NCBI GenBank assembly: GCA_023078685.1
Contig: JALGAS010000003.1
Coordinates: forward strand, 1,178,001-1,242,000
Length of the DNA: 64,000 bases
Direction of reading: 5' to 3'
From: Neopestalotiopsis rosae
Lineage: Eukaryota > Ascomycota > Sordariomycetes > Amphisphaeriales > Sporocadaceae
Position 1 is the first letter of the stretch. Each line of letters opens with the position of its first letter. The notes under the pieces were generated by a model. It saw only the letters and a list, made by a program, of their open reading frames with translations, did not search any database and was not told the origin of the DNA. Made by a program: the position numbers and the translations under genes. Shown here in pieces: positions 1-11,481 of this stretch.

Positions 1-1023
1 GCCGCCGTCATGGACGCTGCCCTTCTCTTGATTGCTGGAAACGAAACTGTTCCCCAGCCCCAGACTTCTGAGCACTTGGCTGCCATTGAGATTATGAAGC
101 TCGACAAGATCATCATTCTCCAGAACAAGGTTGATTTGATGCGCGAGGAGGCCGCCCAGCAGCACTACCAGTCTATCCTAAAGTTCGTCAGAGGTACACC
201 GGCTGCCAAGTCGCCCATCATCCCCATCTCTGCCCAGCTCAAGTTCAACATTGATGCCATCAACGAGGCTATTGTCAACACGATTCCTGTGCCCCCCAGA
301 GATTTCACTCAGGACCCTCACATGATGGTTATTCGATCTTTCGATGTCAACAAGCCCGGTGCCGAGATCGAGGAGCTCAAGGGTGGTGTTGCTGGTGGCA
401 GTATTCTTCACGGTGTGCTCAAGCTTGGCGACGAGATTGAGATCAGACCCGGTATCGTCACTCGTGACGACAAGGGTAACCTTCAGTGCAAGCCCATCTC
501 CAGCAGAATTGTGTCACTGAACTCGGAACTCAACGAGCTCAAGTACGCTGTTCCTGGTGGTCTCATTGGTGTCGGTACCCGCATCGATCCTACCCTTTGC
601 AGAGCCGATCGTCTGGTTGGTTTCGTCCTTGGTCTCAAGGGCCGTCTGCCCGCCATCTACAGCGAGATCGAGGTCAACTTTTACCTGCTCAAGAGACTTT
701 TGGGTGTCCGAACTGCCGACGGCAAGCAGGCCAAGGTCGCCAAGCTGGCCAAGAACGAGGTCCTCATGGTGAACATTGGTTCGACTTCGACCGGTGCCAA
801 GGTTTCTGCCATCAAGCAGGATGCCGCCAAGCTGACTCTCACCTCTCCTGCCTGCACGAATCTGGGCGAGAAGATTGCTCTTTCGCGTCGTATCGAGAAG
901 CACTGGCGTCTCATTGGTTGGGCTACTATCAACGCGTAAGTCACGATGATAACCATTCATTATTATTGAGTTGCATACTAACCATACCATAGCGGTGTAA
1001 CACTAGAGCCTACGGCAGTATAA
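1..1023 (+). CDS. Translation initiation factor eIF2 subunit gamma (3' part; 5' end outside window)
   Basis: This is the GTPase subunit of eIF2, which carries initiator Met-tRNA to the 40S ribosome. The window opens in frame ([15 protein letters not shown]), just after where the switch II region should lie. The NKVD guanine-specificity motif and a SAQLKFN G5 motif follow, then the domain II and III beta-barrels. The apparent stop at 937-939 lies inside a 57-nt intron (936-992, donor GTAAGT, branch ACTAAC, acceptor TAG). Splicing gives a C-terminus [16 protein letters not shown] ending at TAA 1021-1023. This matches the way family members end (GWA...TLEP), so I prefer the spliced form. The visible part codes for 321 residues. 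The yeast orthologue is GCD11. Identity is very sure; the last exon is fairly sure. Confidence 0.95.
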
Positions 1024-2159
1024 GGGTAATGTGAAACGATAATTACGATGCACGATCTTTGCGCCAGGAATTGATCACGATGCATTGCGTCGGTGGATTC
1101 CCAAACATATATCATTATCGCAAGGGATATACACATTTCCGATGGCATCTACAGGCTGAGGTGTCTGCTCACGCTGGCAAATCAGGTCAGTCATTGGATG
1201 ATCATAAGATGCCGAGTTGGAATCGGTCGAGTCAAAGTGTGATCGGCCTCAAGTATGCTGGCTTCAACACAAGACTCGGGGGAAATATGAAAAGTCATGC
1301 AAGATATTCATATTTGAAGGCTAGTTGCATTGCATGGTGTCCTGGGCTGAGGCAGAAAAAATAGAGCGAATGATCCCACACAATGTTATGTATTTTCATG
1401 TGACTTATATTATTTCCACTTGACTGTATCATATTATGGCAAGCCGGGTGTTTAGAGAGTCGTCCGTGTGGAATCCTCTTCCACCTCAAAAGTGCTTCCG
1501 ATACACCCACATACCAGTGTGTCTAGCGCATCTACTTCAGGACATGTGTTCTTAGACAACTAACTGCTACTGTATCTAATAGAAGAGCGGTTCGCTATGC
1601 ATTTTTGGTTTCGTCAGCTTACCTAACGCCATGTCCACAGAGTCCGCCATTTCGATTTTCGGGTATATTGCTGAGCATAAACAACAGAACAGTCACAGTA
1701 CTCAGGACGAAAGGTTTAATTGACAGTAATGGCGCCGTCTCGTCCTCGATGAATCTCATCGGTGTAGTCGTCTTGCATGATGTATAAATGTTCTACCCGT
1801 TGCTTTATTCATCGCAGACATCTTGAAGTCCCTCGAATTTATTGCTTTGCTCATGGGACTGGTCGCGTTTTCTCATGAGTGAATCTCTTGTTATTTAGTA
1901 TTTCGCATTGATAATTGATTATCTACGCAGGCGCTGTGCCTCGGCCTTCCAGTAGCAGTTCGAACTGAAGCTGTAATGCGAAAGGAACTTACGAATCTGT
2001 CCCGTAAGAAGTTATGTGCTTGCATAGTAGGCCGGCCGTTTGCATTCCAACAGAATTCGCCTATGGCTTGAAGCACCGATTTCTCGGAAGAAATCCAATA
2101 ACCTCTGGATGTGTCATAGATTCCAATAGGAGCTTGTTTTTCTAATCACAAATCACAAA
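1024..2159. other. Intergenic region downstream of eIF2 gamma
   Basis: No supportable gene was seen on either strand. It is moderately AT-rich with only short chance reading frames. It should hold the eIF2 gamma 3' UTR. Confidence 0.6.
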
Positions 2160-2289
2160 GGTCCATTGGCCGAGCGGTAAAGCTCTCGAGTGCAGTGGCC
2201 ACCCAGGTGAAAAGTGAATGTCCTATGATCAGATGAGAGGATCTTTGTTAGGGGGCTCGGGTTCGAATCCAGAGTCATCGCTCTTTTTT
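2160..2289 (+). pseudogene. tRNA-like Pol III element, probably a degenerate class II (Ser/Leu-type) tRNA
   Basis: A good A box (TGGCCGAGCGGT, 2167-2178), a consensus B box (GGTTCGAATCC, 2260-2270) and a Pol III terminator of six T (2284-2289) lie in the right order. The 92-nt spacing could fit a tRNA with a long variable arm and/or an intron. However, the seven bases before the A box (GGTCCAT) do not pair with those expected for the 3' acceptor strand (about AGTCATC). The T stem also has one G-A mismatch, and I found no convincing anticodon arm. It is therefore more likely a decayed tRNA or tRNA-derived relic than a working gene. Confidence 0.35.
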
Positions 2290-3122
2290 GTCTTTTCCTC
2301 CCCCACCCTTATACTCTTGCTTGCATACAAAACCTAGATAGACACGCATATTTTCCGTCCACTTGGGAAATCAAAACAAGAGGCGGTGCTTTGATGCTCG
2401 ATATGTAGAGTTGATTGGAGAGGGAGAGGAAGGTCGAAGTCAATCTACACTCATGGTAGTTGACAGTCTCACACAGTCATGACTGCTGTTCTTGGGGTAA
2501 ACCATCTATGCTTGATATATATACAAGTAAATGATCCCTATAAAACCATGATACGTACGTATCTCGGAAAACACCACGTACAGACAGGCAGTCAATACCT
2601 GAATAAAGGTGCCTGCCAGTCTTGGGGTGGATCACTCGGCTCATGAGGTTGCTGTCGAAGGAATGTCATGTGTTGGCGGCCACCATCTACACCTGGCACA
2701 TGGAGATTGTCGTTCAAACTCTCCTTCCCATTTCTGCCCAACTGCAACCTTTTTCGTATCCACGTATATGGACCTATCTTTCTGCCACACCAGCAATGCC
2801 CGAGGAAGAATGCAAAAGAAGAAGACAGAAGTTCAATTGAAATCAAATGCGCTAGAGGGCCCCTGGCCGGTGGTATCATTTAAAACGCCAAACCCTAAGA
2901 TAATCAACAATCGAGAAGAGAAATCAGGAAACCGAGAGGGGTGAAAACCCGCAGCACGGAGACCAAAACCGCAACGCCTCATTCATGGAAAACACTCCAC
3001 CAAAGAGTCGTTTCTTCCAAGTCCAACGAGCCCTGCCCGTTTCTTTTTTCTTTCTTTTCCCCCCTCTTCTTTGCCCTTCCTCTTTCCGATCCCATACATC
3101 AGTCGTTAATCGTCTCTCCTCT
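2290..3122. other. Intergenic region, 3' side of the secreted-protein gene
   Basis: No gene was supported. Overlapping short frames occur on both strands but lack domain features. It probably contains the 3' UTR of the minus-strand gene at 3123-3677. Confidence 0.5.
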
Positions 3123-3677
3123 TCATGAATGTTCGAGAGTGAACTTGAGATCTCCACTCGTCGCGCCTCCGCGGCACGTCCCCGACATGCTGCCGGTCGG
3201 GCAGACGGACCGAGCCGCCCGCACACACTGCTCCCAGCGGTCCTTGGAGATATTGACGGCCGCGCCATCATTGACTGGCTCGAGGCTGAACTTGGCCGAG
3301 CCCGAGTGCCCAGTCGTGGCCGCGGGCGCACCTCTGCACTTGGTCTCGGAGCCCGCGATGCCGCCGCAGATGGACAGCTGGGCCACGTTTTGGTCGTGAA
3401 AGACGATTCTCCTTGAGGAGGAACGGGTTAGTTATTTAATCATTTGCAGGTCATACTGATGGTGGATCAGTAAAGGCTTATATAAAAAAACTTACTGCTC
3501 CGAATCGCCGCAAGATACGTCGTAGACGGCCGAGGGATTCAATGGCATCGAGGATCGCATCTTGAGAACCTCAAAGTGCTCTTGCTCTACCGAATAATGT
3601 GGCCATACTGGTTGTGACACCGCAAGGCTTGCCATGATGAACAGCAATACTGTCCGCACAACTCCTGTGGAGACCAT
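3123..3677 (-). CDS. Small secreted cysteine-rich protein (candidate effector or wall protein)
   Basis: There are two exons, complement(3123..3411, 3496..3677). The 84-nt intron has donor GTAAGT, a CTAAC branch and acceptor AAG. The product is 156 residues. Residues 1-22 are a clear signal peptide: one Arg, then the hydrophobic stretch VLLFIMASLAV, with likely cleavage around SQP. The mature part has six cysteines (56, 76, 86, 123, 131, 140), an even number that could form three disulfides, and is rich in Gly, Ser and Thr near the C-terminus. The intron splits a Gln codon and joins DSEQ to RIVFHDQNVA. This size and pattern are typical of fungal small secreted proteins. No enzymatic motif was seen and the function is unknown. 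It has about 2.4 kb of gene-free DNA upstream. Confidence 0.8.
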
Positions 3678-6118
3678 CTTTATATGTATATCGGTGGGTG
3701 TTGGCTTGAACGGAATGATAACGAGATGGGATATGTTGTCTTGGCAGAGATGGTATATTCAGACAGGCTGCGTTTAGAGAGTGATTGGTATAGCAGCAAA
3801 CGGGTTTCCAGCTTTTCACTCTATTGGCAGAACAATGGCGTCAAGCCCGAGAACAGCAAAACAGGAATGAAAGGATCGTGAAGAGAAGAAGCGGAATGGA
3901 CCAGCTCCGTTCAAGTATGTACCGGCAACCAGGCGGAAGGAGTTGGAAAAAAGAATGAAAGCACACACCCACGAGGGAAGGCGAAGATCCAGATCTGCAC
4001 CGGGACAAGAAGAGAACACGGACGGAGGAAGACGAGTTTGTTAAATGCCCTTCTTTGCCCGAACTGAGTTGGGTCCGCCGGGGGGTGGGTGTTGATCTAC
4101 GTCGGGGATGGGGGATGGGATGATGATAGTCCTGGCCCCCCCTGTCAAAGTCTCCATGTGCGGATAGACGGACGGACTGGGGGTTGGATGACGAGTCATA
4201 AGAAGTGATTCTCAGGGCGCTCAAAGGAAACAAAAAAAAAAAAAAAGTCCAAAAACCTCACATTCTTTGAGAGTGGGTATGATTTTCCAAGGCTGAGAGA
4301 TTTGCCCCCAGTTTGGAGCTCGAGACGCCTTCCTTGCTCGGAACATGCTTAATTTATCCCACTACGACGGCGTCGAGATAAGCTCAAGGTGAGACTCTAG
4401 TGTACATAGTATAATAAGAACAATAGGGTCCGTCTTGGGAACTTTTGTGTCTCTTATTCGGATGATGACATTCACAGGTGACATTTGAGAAGATCAGCAA
4501 GACCAAATTTTAAACAAAAGAGGCACCTTTCATCCGTTGTGAAGGCTGCTTGAAACCCGGGCAGTCGGGGCATATAGAATTCACACGATGAGATGAAGTA
4601 CAACAAAGAAAGAGGCGAGGCAATAATCCGCAACCGGGTAGCCAAGAAGTTGATACATCCGAAAGGCCGAGAACCCCAAACTCGGAATAGCATCCTCCCT
4701 TTTTGGGCTGGTCGAGCGATGTGTGTGTGGCCTGCGACAGCCGTGAACTTGGTTTTAAGCATGGGATGAACACATTCATTACCAATGGATCCGGACAGCG
4801 AACCTGCGAAAGAGGACAAGAAGCCCAGCGAAAGAAGAGGGGAGTTTGGGGAGGGTGATGAATCTGAAACAACCCTAAGTTGGAATTATAACACAGGGAT
4901 CATCATACCTTTTGGCGATGCGATATACTAGTTTGGGGTAGGTAGTTCAAATTCTAGCGCTGGCGAAACGGGAGTGGCTGATGATACTCTGACCATTGTG
5001 GAGACGGACTGAGAAAACGGGACTTGGCTTTTTTTGTATAATACCTCATGAATCAGCGTACAATAGCAAGATCCCATCATTTTTGGGGCTGGCGTCCCCG
5101 TCCGTGCTGGGGGAAGGGCAACACATTGATTAAGTAAATCTGCATTGTTTGTCCATCCCAATGTCCGTGCAAACAACTCTTTTGGAGGGAGAAAAAAAAA
5201 GATGTTTCGTTCGGAAATTGGACAGTTCTGCAAAAAAATTCCCACAATTCTTTTCCCTCGGACTCAACTGCCCAAGTAGTTGGTGAACCAGGTATGTATT
5301 TGTTATAGTCGTCGTGGCCTCATGTACGGCAAAGAGGGGTCCGTGAGCTTTTCCAGCCAAGAAAACTTCACTTCCCTGCTGCACATCACCTTCTATGATC
5401 TGCCGCGGGATCAGTCCCTCGTCTCTTTACCCATGCTTTCCGTCAAGGGTTGGCCTGGGTTGGTGGGGGTATGCAACCTGTGTTTCAGGATGGACCGTTA
5501 TGAAATTCAGACGAGGGGGGAAGAGAGTGATGAAAAGCTGGTCGAACCCTACACTTCACGCCGACGGCCTGTCTCGGCCGCAGTTGCATGAAGTCTTATA
5601 GCCCTTCCTCCGGAGCTATACATGCGCGCACTTCCCATCTACGGTATGAGGCTCATCGTCTTATCTCTAGACGACGGGCTGGGCAATTTCTTGCCTATAG
5701 TGCACGTCGCATATAACCAAGAAGTGTGATATTACATTACCTGCTCAATTAATGCCGCCGTTCTTTTAAAAGTGATGGGATTCTCTCAGCTGGTTACTTT
5801 ATAACTTCGTGTGATCTTTCAGCGAGTCGAACCTGAGATCGTGCTCTCTTTAATAGCCGCCAGGTATGAGGTTGCAGAAATGCGCGTTAAACTAAGTCGA
5901 ATCAATAATAGAGATGCGAAGTCAAAATTAGTGCCCAAGGCTTGAATTCATGGAATGACCATGCTTTCTTACGCTACTATTTATCATTATTATACGTACG
6001 CTATAGGACGCTTCCGTGCCAAGTGACTGAAGTATAAAGCCAAGGGTCACGGCGCAGCCTGGGTATCACAATACAAATCTCTCCATGTGTCTCGCCAAGA
6101 CTTATCCCTACACTTTGC
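3678..6118. other. Long intergenic region between the secreted-protein gene and the WLM protease gene
   Basis: No convincing gene was found in 2.4 kb. It contains a poly-A run near 4232-4245, other homopolymer tracts and several short antisense frames without recognisable domains. It includes the promoter of the secreted-protein gene (right-hand side of that gene) and the 3' UTR of the protease gene. Confidence 0.5.
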
Positions 6119-7728
6119 TCAACAGGTTGTCTTGCGAGTGCCGCAGACACCGCAAATTCCGTTATCGCCAGCGTTGCGATACTGGCTTCCCTCACAGGAA
6201 GCACTCGAACATGCCCAAGCCTTTGGGTCTTTTCGTACGTCAAGTACATGCGCGCACACGATGCAGGTCAGGCTGATCGGCCCATTCTCTGTAGAGCACA
6301 TTGGACATATTGTAGGTTCGACTGATGGTTGCTTGTGTGCAGATTCCGCAGTTGTACTAGGAGCAGGTCTCTCCTGTTGTCTTTGAAGCCTCAGTACTGG
6401 CTGGCTGGTGCCTCTATCCGGAATCGTGCCGTCATCTTCCTTCTTGACAACGACAGGCTTTTGCTTTGACGGGACGACTTGGCGTTCTCTGGTATCCGAA
6501 TTCGTGGACTTTTCTAGAGATGGCAAGTCTTGCAGGGATAGATCGGTTTCATTCTCCTGCTTGATCGCCGTTTGTCGAGCCGACGGCTGTGACTGCGCCA
6601 CATTCATTGATAACTGCAACTCTCGCAGTTCGTTCTGGGCGTCTCCGTCGTCGGGATTTTCGTCCTCGCAAACCTTTATCATACCTTGTCCCTTGCCATC
6701 CAGGATTTTCTTGCCGTTGATGTCGACAGCGTCGGGCTCATCAAAGTCACCCTCACTTGCCACGTCGAAATCGTCGTCACTATCTGTCTCGTCCTCGGCC
6801 TTGACTTGGAGCTTGGTTTCTTCCTCCTCCTCGGCCTTCTTCTGCTGGTCAAATCGTGCAAGGGCGGCTGCAGCTCTGAGGTCGCGGCCCCTCTTGCTTT
6901 TGGCAACTTTAGGCTTTCCATTGAATTTCTTGCCTCCTTCGAGTTCCAACTTGACGGCCTCATCTTCACCCAGGGTTACGCCGTTGGCGCCGAACTTTTT
7001 GAGAATTCTGCGCTCTTTACGCTGCTGATAGCTGAGCTGGTCCTTGGCTTTTCGCTTAGATCTTCTAGACCGATAGGTTCCGCCGCAGAGATGCTCGGGT
7101 AAAGCTTCGCCAGCCAAGACAGTATTGGCTTCAAATTTTCCCGTGCTCAACTGATGACCTGGTCCCCAGAGACCCTCGCCGGTGTAACCCTTGGCGCAGA
7201 GCTGTCGCATCTGGTCTGCGTATTTGTTCCGCACAGCCCAAAAGGCTCTCGAGTGGTTCATCTGTTTACAATGTGCCAGCCTAAACATGGCATTCTGTCA
7301 GTCGGGGATGGACAAAGGAACAATGGGGGTTAGTCTGAGATCGTACTCATGCATCATGACCATTTGCACATAGTTGAAAGGCAGCCATCGCCCTGTCGAT
7401 GGGGACTTGAGCACGAGCTGGATGACTTCTCCAGCATTAAAGTTCCGACCAACAAATTGCCGATTGGGCGAGAACTCTTCCAGTGACATGACTGAAATGT
7501 AATGCTCTTTCATGACGGGAACTAATGCCAAGTCGGGTCAGCAAATGTCAAGACACGTGAGCACGCGAGGATGGGGAGAACGGGCAAAAGCTCACCACAT
7601 TGTGCTGCAATGCGTTCCAGGAAGTCCTGGGCAATGGCTTCGTCGGGGCCTTTGAGAGGTTTGATGAAATTGATGTGCGGATTTGGCTGCGTCTTCTTGA
7701 CGTTGAGCCGCTGTATGCCTAAAGGCAT
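6119..7728 (-). CDS. WLM-domain metalloprotease, Wss1-like (DNA-protein crosslink repair)
   Basis: There are three exons, complement(6119..7280, 7347..7521, 7596..7728), coding for 489 residues. The second intron interrupts the active-site codon; splicing gives HELAHCKQMNH (residues 102-112), an HExxH...H zinc-protease site followed by the WLM-type AFW and GEGLWG. The N-terminus starts MPLGIQRLNVKKTQ. The middle is acidic and Lys-rich, with a possible SUMO-interacting stretch (PVVVKKEDD). The C-terminus holds a RanBP2-like zinc finger (CPMC-x10-CIVC) and a further Cys cluster ending CGVCGTRK. Family knowledge: Wss1/SPRTN proteases degrade proteins covalently trapped on DNA, working with Cdc48 and SUMO. 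The family is very likely; the exact orthology is inferred. Confidence 0.88.
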
Positions 7729-8177
7729 CTTGAAGTGTGTGAATGGCAGTGGCGACGTTGCCCTTGGACATATGCGAAACAGCCGGTAACAGAGAGAATA
7801 GAGTCAATATCTGGGTGAGTCAAAGAGGGAAGAAATAATGGGTGACGACGAGCCAAAAGAAAGAGTCGGCGCATCGGCGCGTGCAATGGTGATAAACAAA
7901 GTTTGAGGCTCAAAGACGAGCTGGGTGGTTGAAGTGGTGCTATTGACGTGGTGGCAGTGGGTGGTGACCCCACTGAAGAATAGTAGCTTGTAGCAGAAGG
8001 CACGGTGGTGGCAAACCCGTTTGTCATTCACTCAGACGCCGGCATACACAAGTATGTGCACAATTATAATCAATCATGCAATTAGTAGACCATGCTTGAT
8101 TCAATACTTCTCTTTTTCATGTAGGTACCTCAGGTAGTGAGATTATCTTGAGAAGAGCAGCATGAGCAAAACATACA
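7729..8177. other. Intergenic region between the WLM protease start and the kelch gene end
   Basis: This is the promoter and 5' UTR of the minus-strand protease gene plus the 3' UTR space of its neighbour. No gene was seen. Confidence 0.5.
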
Positions 8178-10298
8178 TCAGCGTCTCCTTCCAGCACCAC
8201 CACCAGTCTCTGCCTTGTCCGCCAGGGAAACCACCTCGCCAATTCCAGCCGCCTCTTGCTCGTCTTCCAATGCCGTAATCTCCTCTCTGCAGTCCCACCA
8301 CTTCTCTTCACTCATCTCAAATGCCTTGGTCTTGATCTCCTTGATCGTCAGAGTTTCAGGCTGGATGTTCTTCCACCTCAGGCTCGTCATCAAGATCTCT
8401 TGCCACTCATTCGATGTTCGTGTGAAGAACTCGCGGCGCGATTCAAAAGGTCTGGGGTGAGGGAGGCCATCGTCGACCGATGTTTCCGCAGTATCAGCCT
8501 CACTCTCCTCCTCAGTTGCTGTAGCACTGGCAGTATCCGCGTTCGATGCTTCATCCGCCTTCTTCTTCCGCGAGCTAGGGGAGCGGATCTGCTCTTCAAG
8601 TGGCACAGCTTCACCCTCTTCATCTTCGTCTTCGTCGTCTTCGTCATCTTCATACTCATCGTCGTCCTCGTCGTCTTCATCATCGGAGCCGATCCAATTC
8701 TCCACCTCTCGGTTAAAGACCTCTTTGCATCCGTCCAGCTTGTCCAGGTTGACCGCGTACAAGTCATCGAAAGTGAACTCACGGTCGTCCTTTTCAAAAG
8801 TACCTCCGTAGATCCAGAGCATGTCATCCTGCACTGCCAGCTGGGCGTTGAACCGGGGGTGGGGGAACTCCAAAGAGACCGGCATCTCCCTCACAGGATT
8901 CTCGGGCTCTTCCGGCTCGTCATTCTTGGGGCCAACATCCATGTCATCGGCATCCTCGAGAGAGACTCCAGCTTGGAGAGCTGCCAGTTGCTTCAGAAGC
9001 TCCTCTTCGTTTGCCTGGGCTCGACCCCTTCTTCCGACCCTCTGCTCCACCTGCTTCTTCTGATTCCTGGGCTTGCGGAGGGCGAGCGGGAAGAAGCGGT
9101 TGCGCTCTACATTCCAAGCAAACAATTGATTGAAAAATTCACTCTCCATATCCTCCTCACTCTGGTCCACGTCGTGGACGCCGCCAAATAAGATGCCACG
9201 ACCCTTGTGGTAGGCCATTGTAGCTCCCACTCTGGCGGGAGCAGGAATGTTGGCCGGCTTCTTGCGTCTTTCCCATCGAACTGTGGGAGGCGCGTTCGCC
9301 GGCGCGTCGGCAGGAGGCTGGGTGATGCGTAGGAAGAAGCAGTCTTGATGAACCATGGGCTTGAGGATATTTCGCTGACCTTGCGATGCTCCCTTGGCCG
9401 ACTTGTTTGCCTGCACCGTTGCCTTCACCTTGGAGTAGCCACCGTACAGGACGGCGCCGTTCTCATGAGGCAGGAAAGTGAAAGAGGATCTGGCATCAGG
9501 CTTTAGCTGTGCCGGAGGTAGAACCGGACTGTACCAAACAAAGTTTGTGGTATCATAAAGCCAGAGATCACTCAGATATTTGGTCTGGTTGGATGTGTCT
9601 TGGAAACCTATCATGAACTATTAGTACCGAAACAAACTTTCAATACCTCCAGGTCATCTAGCCTTACCGCCAAAGAGAATTATGTAATTCTTGTAGTATG
9701 TCATGCGATGTCCGGACCTTGCTGGAGGCGTCTTGCCCTTGGCTTCTATACGAGTCCACTCACGACTGTGTGGTTCGAGCCGCCAAAAGTCGTTGTAATG
9801 GTAGAAGGTCCCCTGCTTGGGACTACTGAACTCACCACCAAAAAGGAAGACCGAGTTGCTCTGGTTGCCTCCTCTGCACCAAGCATGCCCGGATCGAGGC
9901 AGAGGGGCATTAGGGGAGGTGACGGTGTGCCACTCGTCCCGATCAGTGTAGTAGATGCTCAGGTCATTATAGAAAGTAGCAATGGCGCCGTTGTAGTTCT
10001 CACCGCCAAACAGGAGCAGCTGATTGGCATTTGAAGGAGAGGCCATAAAGGTGGACGAGGATCGAGGCTTGGGTGGTACCTCGGCCACGACCTCAGTGAC
10101 CTTGAGAAACTGTTCTTGTTGTTTCTTGTACTCCTCGAGGATGTTATCCAAATCGACATCTTCAGCATCACTGCCTTCTTCCTTGGCGGCCTTTGCCTTT
10201 GACTTCTTCTCGCCCTTCTTTTCTTGCTTCTGCTTCTTCTCGGCCTTTTTGGCCTTCTTGGCATCAGCCGCGGCTCCCTTCTTCTTGTCCTTTGCCAT
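8178..10298 (-). CDS. Kelch-repeat protein, KEL3/KLHDC4-like
   Basis: There are two exons, complement(8178..9607, 9668..10298), with a 60-nt intron (GTAAGG...TAG) that joins LFGG to FQDTSN inside a kelch blade. The product is 686 residues. Residues 1-45 are a Lys/Ala/Glu-rich coiled tail (MAKDKKKG...). Kelch motifs follow (LLLFGGE, VFLFGGE, IILFGGF, AVLYGGY, GILFGGV, LWIYGGT), consistent with a six-bladed propeller. Then come a long Asp/Glu tract and a C-terminal DUF4110-type module (RPFESRREFFTRTSNEWQ...). I chose the ATG at 10298, whose product begins MAKDKKKG as yeast Kel3-type proteins do; an upstream in-frame TTG is not needed. The molecular function of the family is poorly known. Confidence 0.9.
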
Positions 10299-11481
10299 AT
10301 TGTCCAATGTACCTACTCGAGGGTGTGGCGGGGACTAGCAAGGGGACAGGAATTCAGAGCACGGGAGGCAACCCGACTAAAGGAAAGTATTTCGGAAATA
10401 GCTCCGATTCTTGTTCGTTTTCCTGGCTCGAGCCGTCTTATTCAACCCTGCAGAGCAAGGCCAATATCGACCAACTTAGGTCAGAGATGCAGCAGCAAAC
10501 AAAGCTCCCACTGCAAGACACAGACTGGCCACTAATACCAGTCGAAAAACTTGGTGATAGATTTTTGAGTTTTTGGTTACCCCTCCCCCGCACTAGAGAC
10601 GCGTGCACATCAAATTGATCAGCCCGCCCAGGTCTGTGCAACATTGAAGTCAGGTCAGGTTCAAACGGCCAGGGCAGGGGACCAGTACCTGGGTAGGTAC
10701 CGCCATAGTGGGCGTACCTTACAAAAGGTACGAATACGTAACTCACGGCTCCTTGAACCGGCCTCTGGTTCCTCTTCCCTCCTCCCGTAATGTAAAAATT
10801 TCCCTTTTTGTGCTGCCGAATCTTGCTTGCAGATCTCGATTTTCATGAGATATTTTCCCCTTTGTCATACAATCATGGGACATTCTGCCAATGGTCCAAT
10901 AGGCCTGAGGCCTCCACAAGTCTCGGGAAGTCAATCGCTAGCCCAATTTTTTATCTGATCTAAATTTTTTTTATCTGATCCGAAATGACCCCGAAACGTG
11001 TGTCGACTCCATCTACTTAGATCCCCTCAGTGCTCACAATCCACTCTCGCCCGGCGGTGACGAGGTTTCGCGCAGACGTTGGGTCAACACTGTTGGCTGT
11101 TGGTCGTATTTTGCACATGCTAGACGGACCAACGACCACATATATTCCCGACTGTTCCTCGTAGCAGAAATTACTGTTATTACTTATTACCCACAAGAAA
11201 ACCTGTCATGACCTCGAGGTTTCCTCCGACCCTACAATCTCCTCCAATGCTGCCCTCTTGCTAGCGCCCGATATTGTTCGAACGGTGAACTCCAGTTGCA
11301 AAACCCCCCCTTCCAAGGCAAGCTCTCTGGAGTCTGGACCGACCTCCGAGCTTCGCTGCGTAACCGCCGAGACCAAAGGTCGTACATAAAACGCTCTCCC
11401 GTCCTCGTCGCATTGAAAACGGGTGCCATTGTACTGTCTCCCGGTCGCCCATATACGTCCCTTCCAGTCCTTACCTCCACA
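10299..11481. other. Divergent promoter region between the kelch gene and the ornithine-carrier gene
   Basis: No gene was seen in 1.18 kb. It serves two outward-facing genes. The only clear element is the repeated GATA-type motif near 10946-10980, listed separately. Confidence 0.5.
10946..10980. promoter_or_regulatory. Directly repeated GATA-factor motif (two TTATCT sites 20 bp apart)
   Basis: The stretch TTTTATCTGATC occurs twice, with TTATCT at 10951-10956 and 10971-10976, exactly 20 bp apart (about two helical turns). Its complement AGATAA fits the HGATAR core of fungal GATA factors such as NIT2/AreA, which prefer paired sites. It lies about 500 bp upstream of the ornithine-carrier ATG. 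Binding is inferred, not shown. Confidence 0.45.

Noticed and set aside
2626..2642. GGTGGATCACTCGGCTC matches the start of animal 5.8S rRNA
   Set aside because: Only 17 bases match. The following conserved 5.8S sequence is absent, and fungal 5.8S differs in this segment. Treated as chance.
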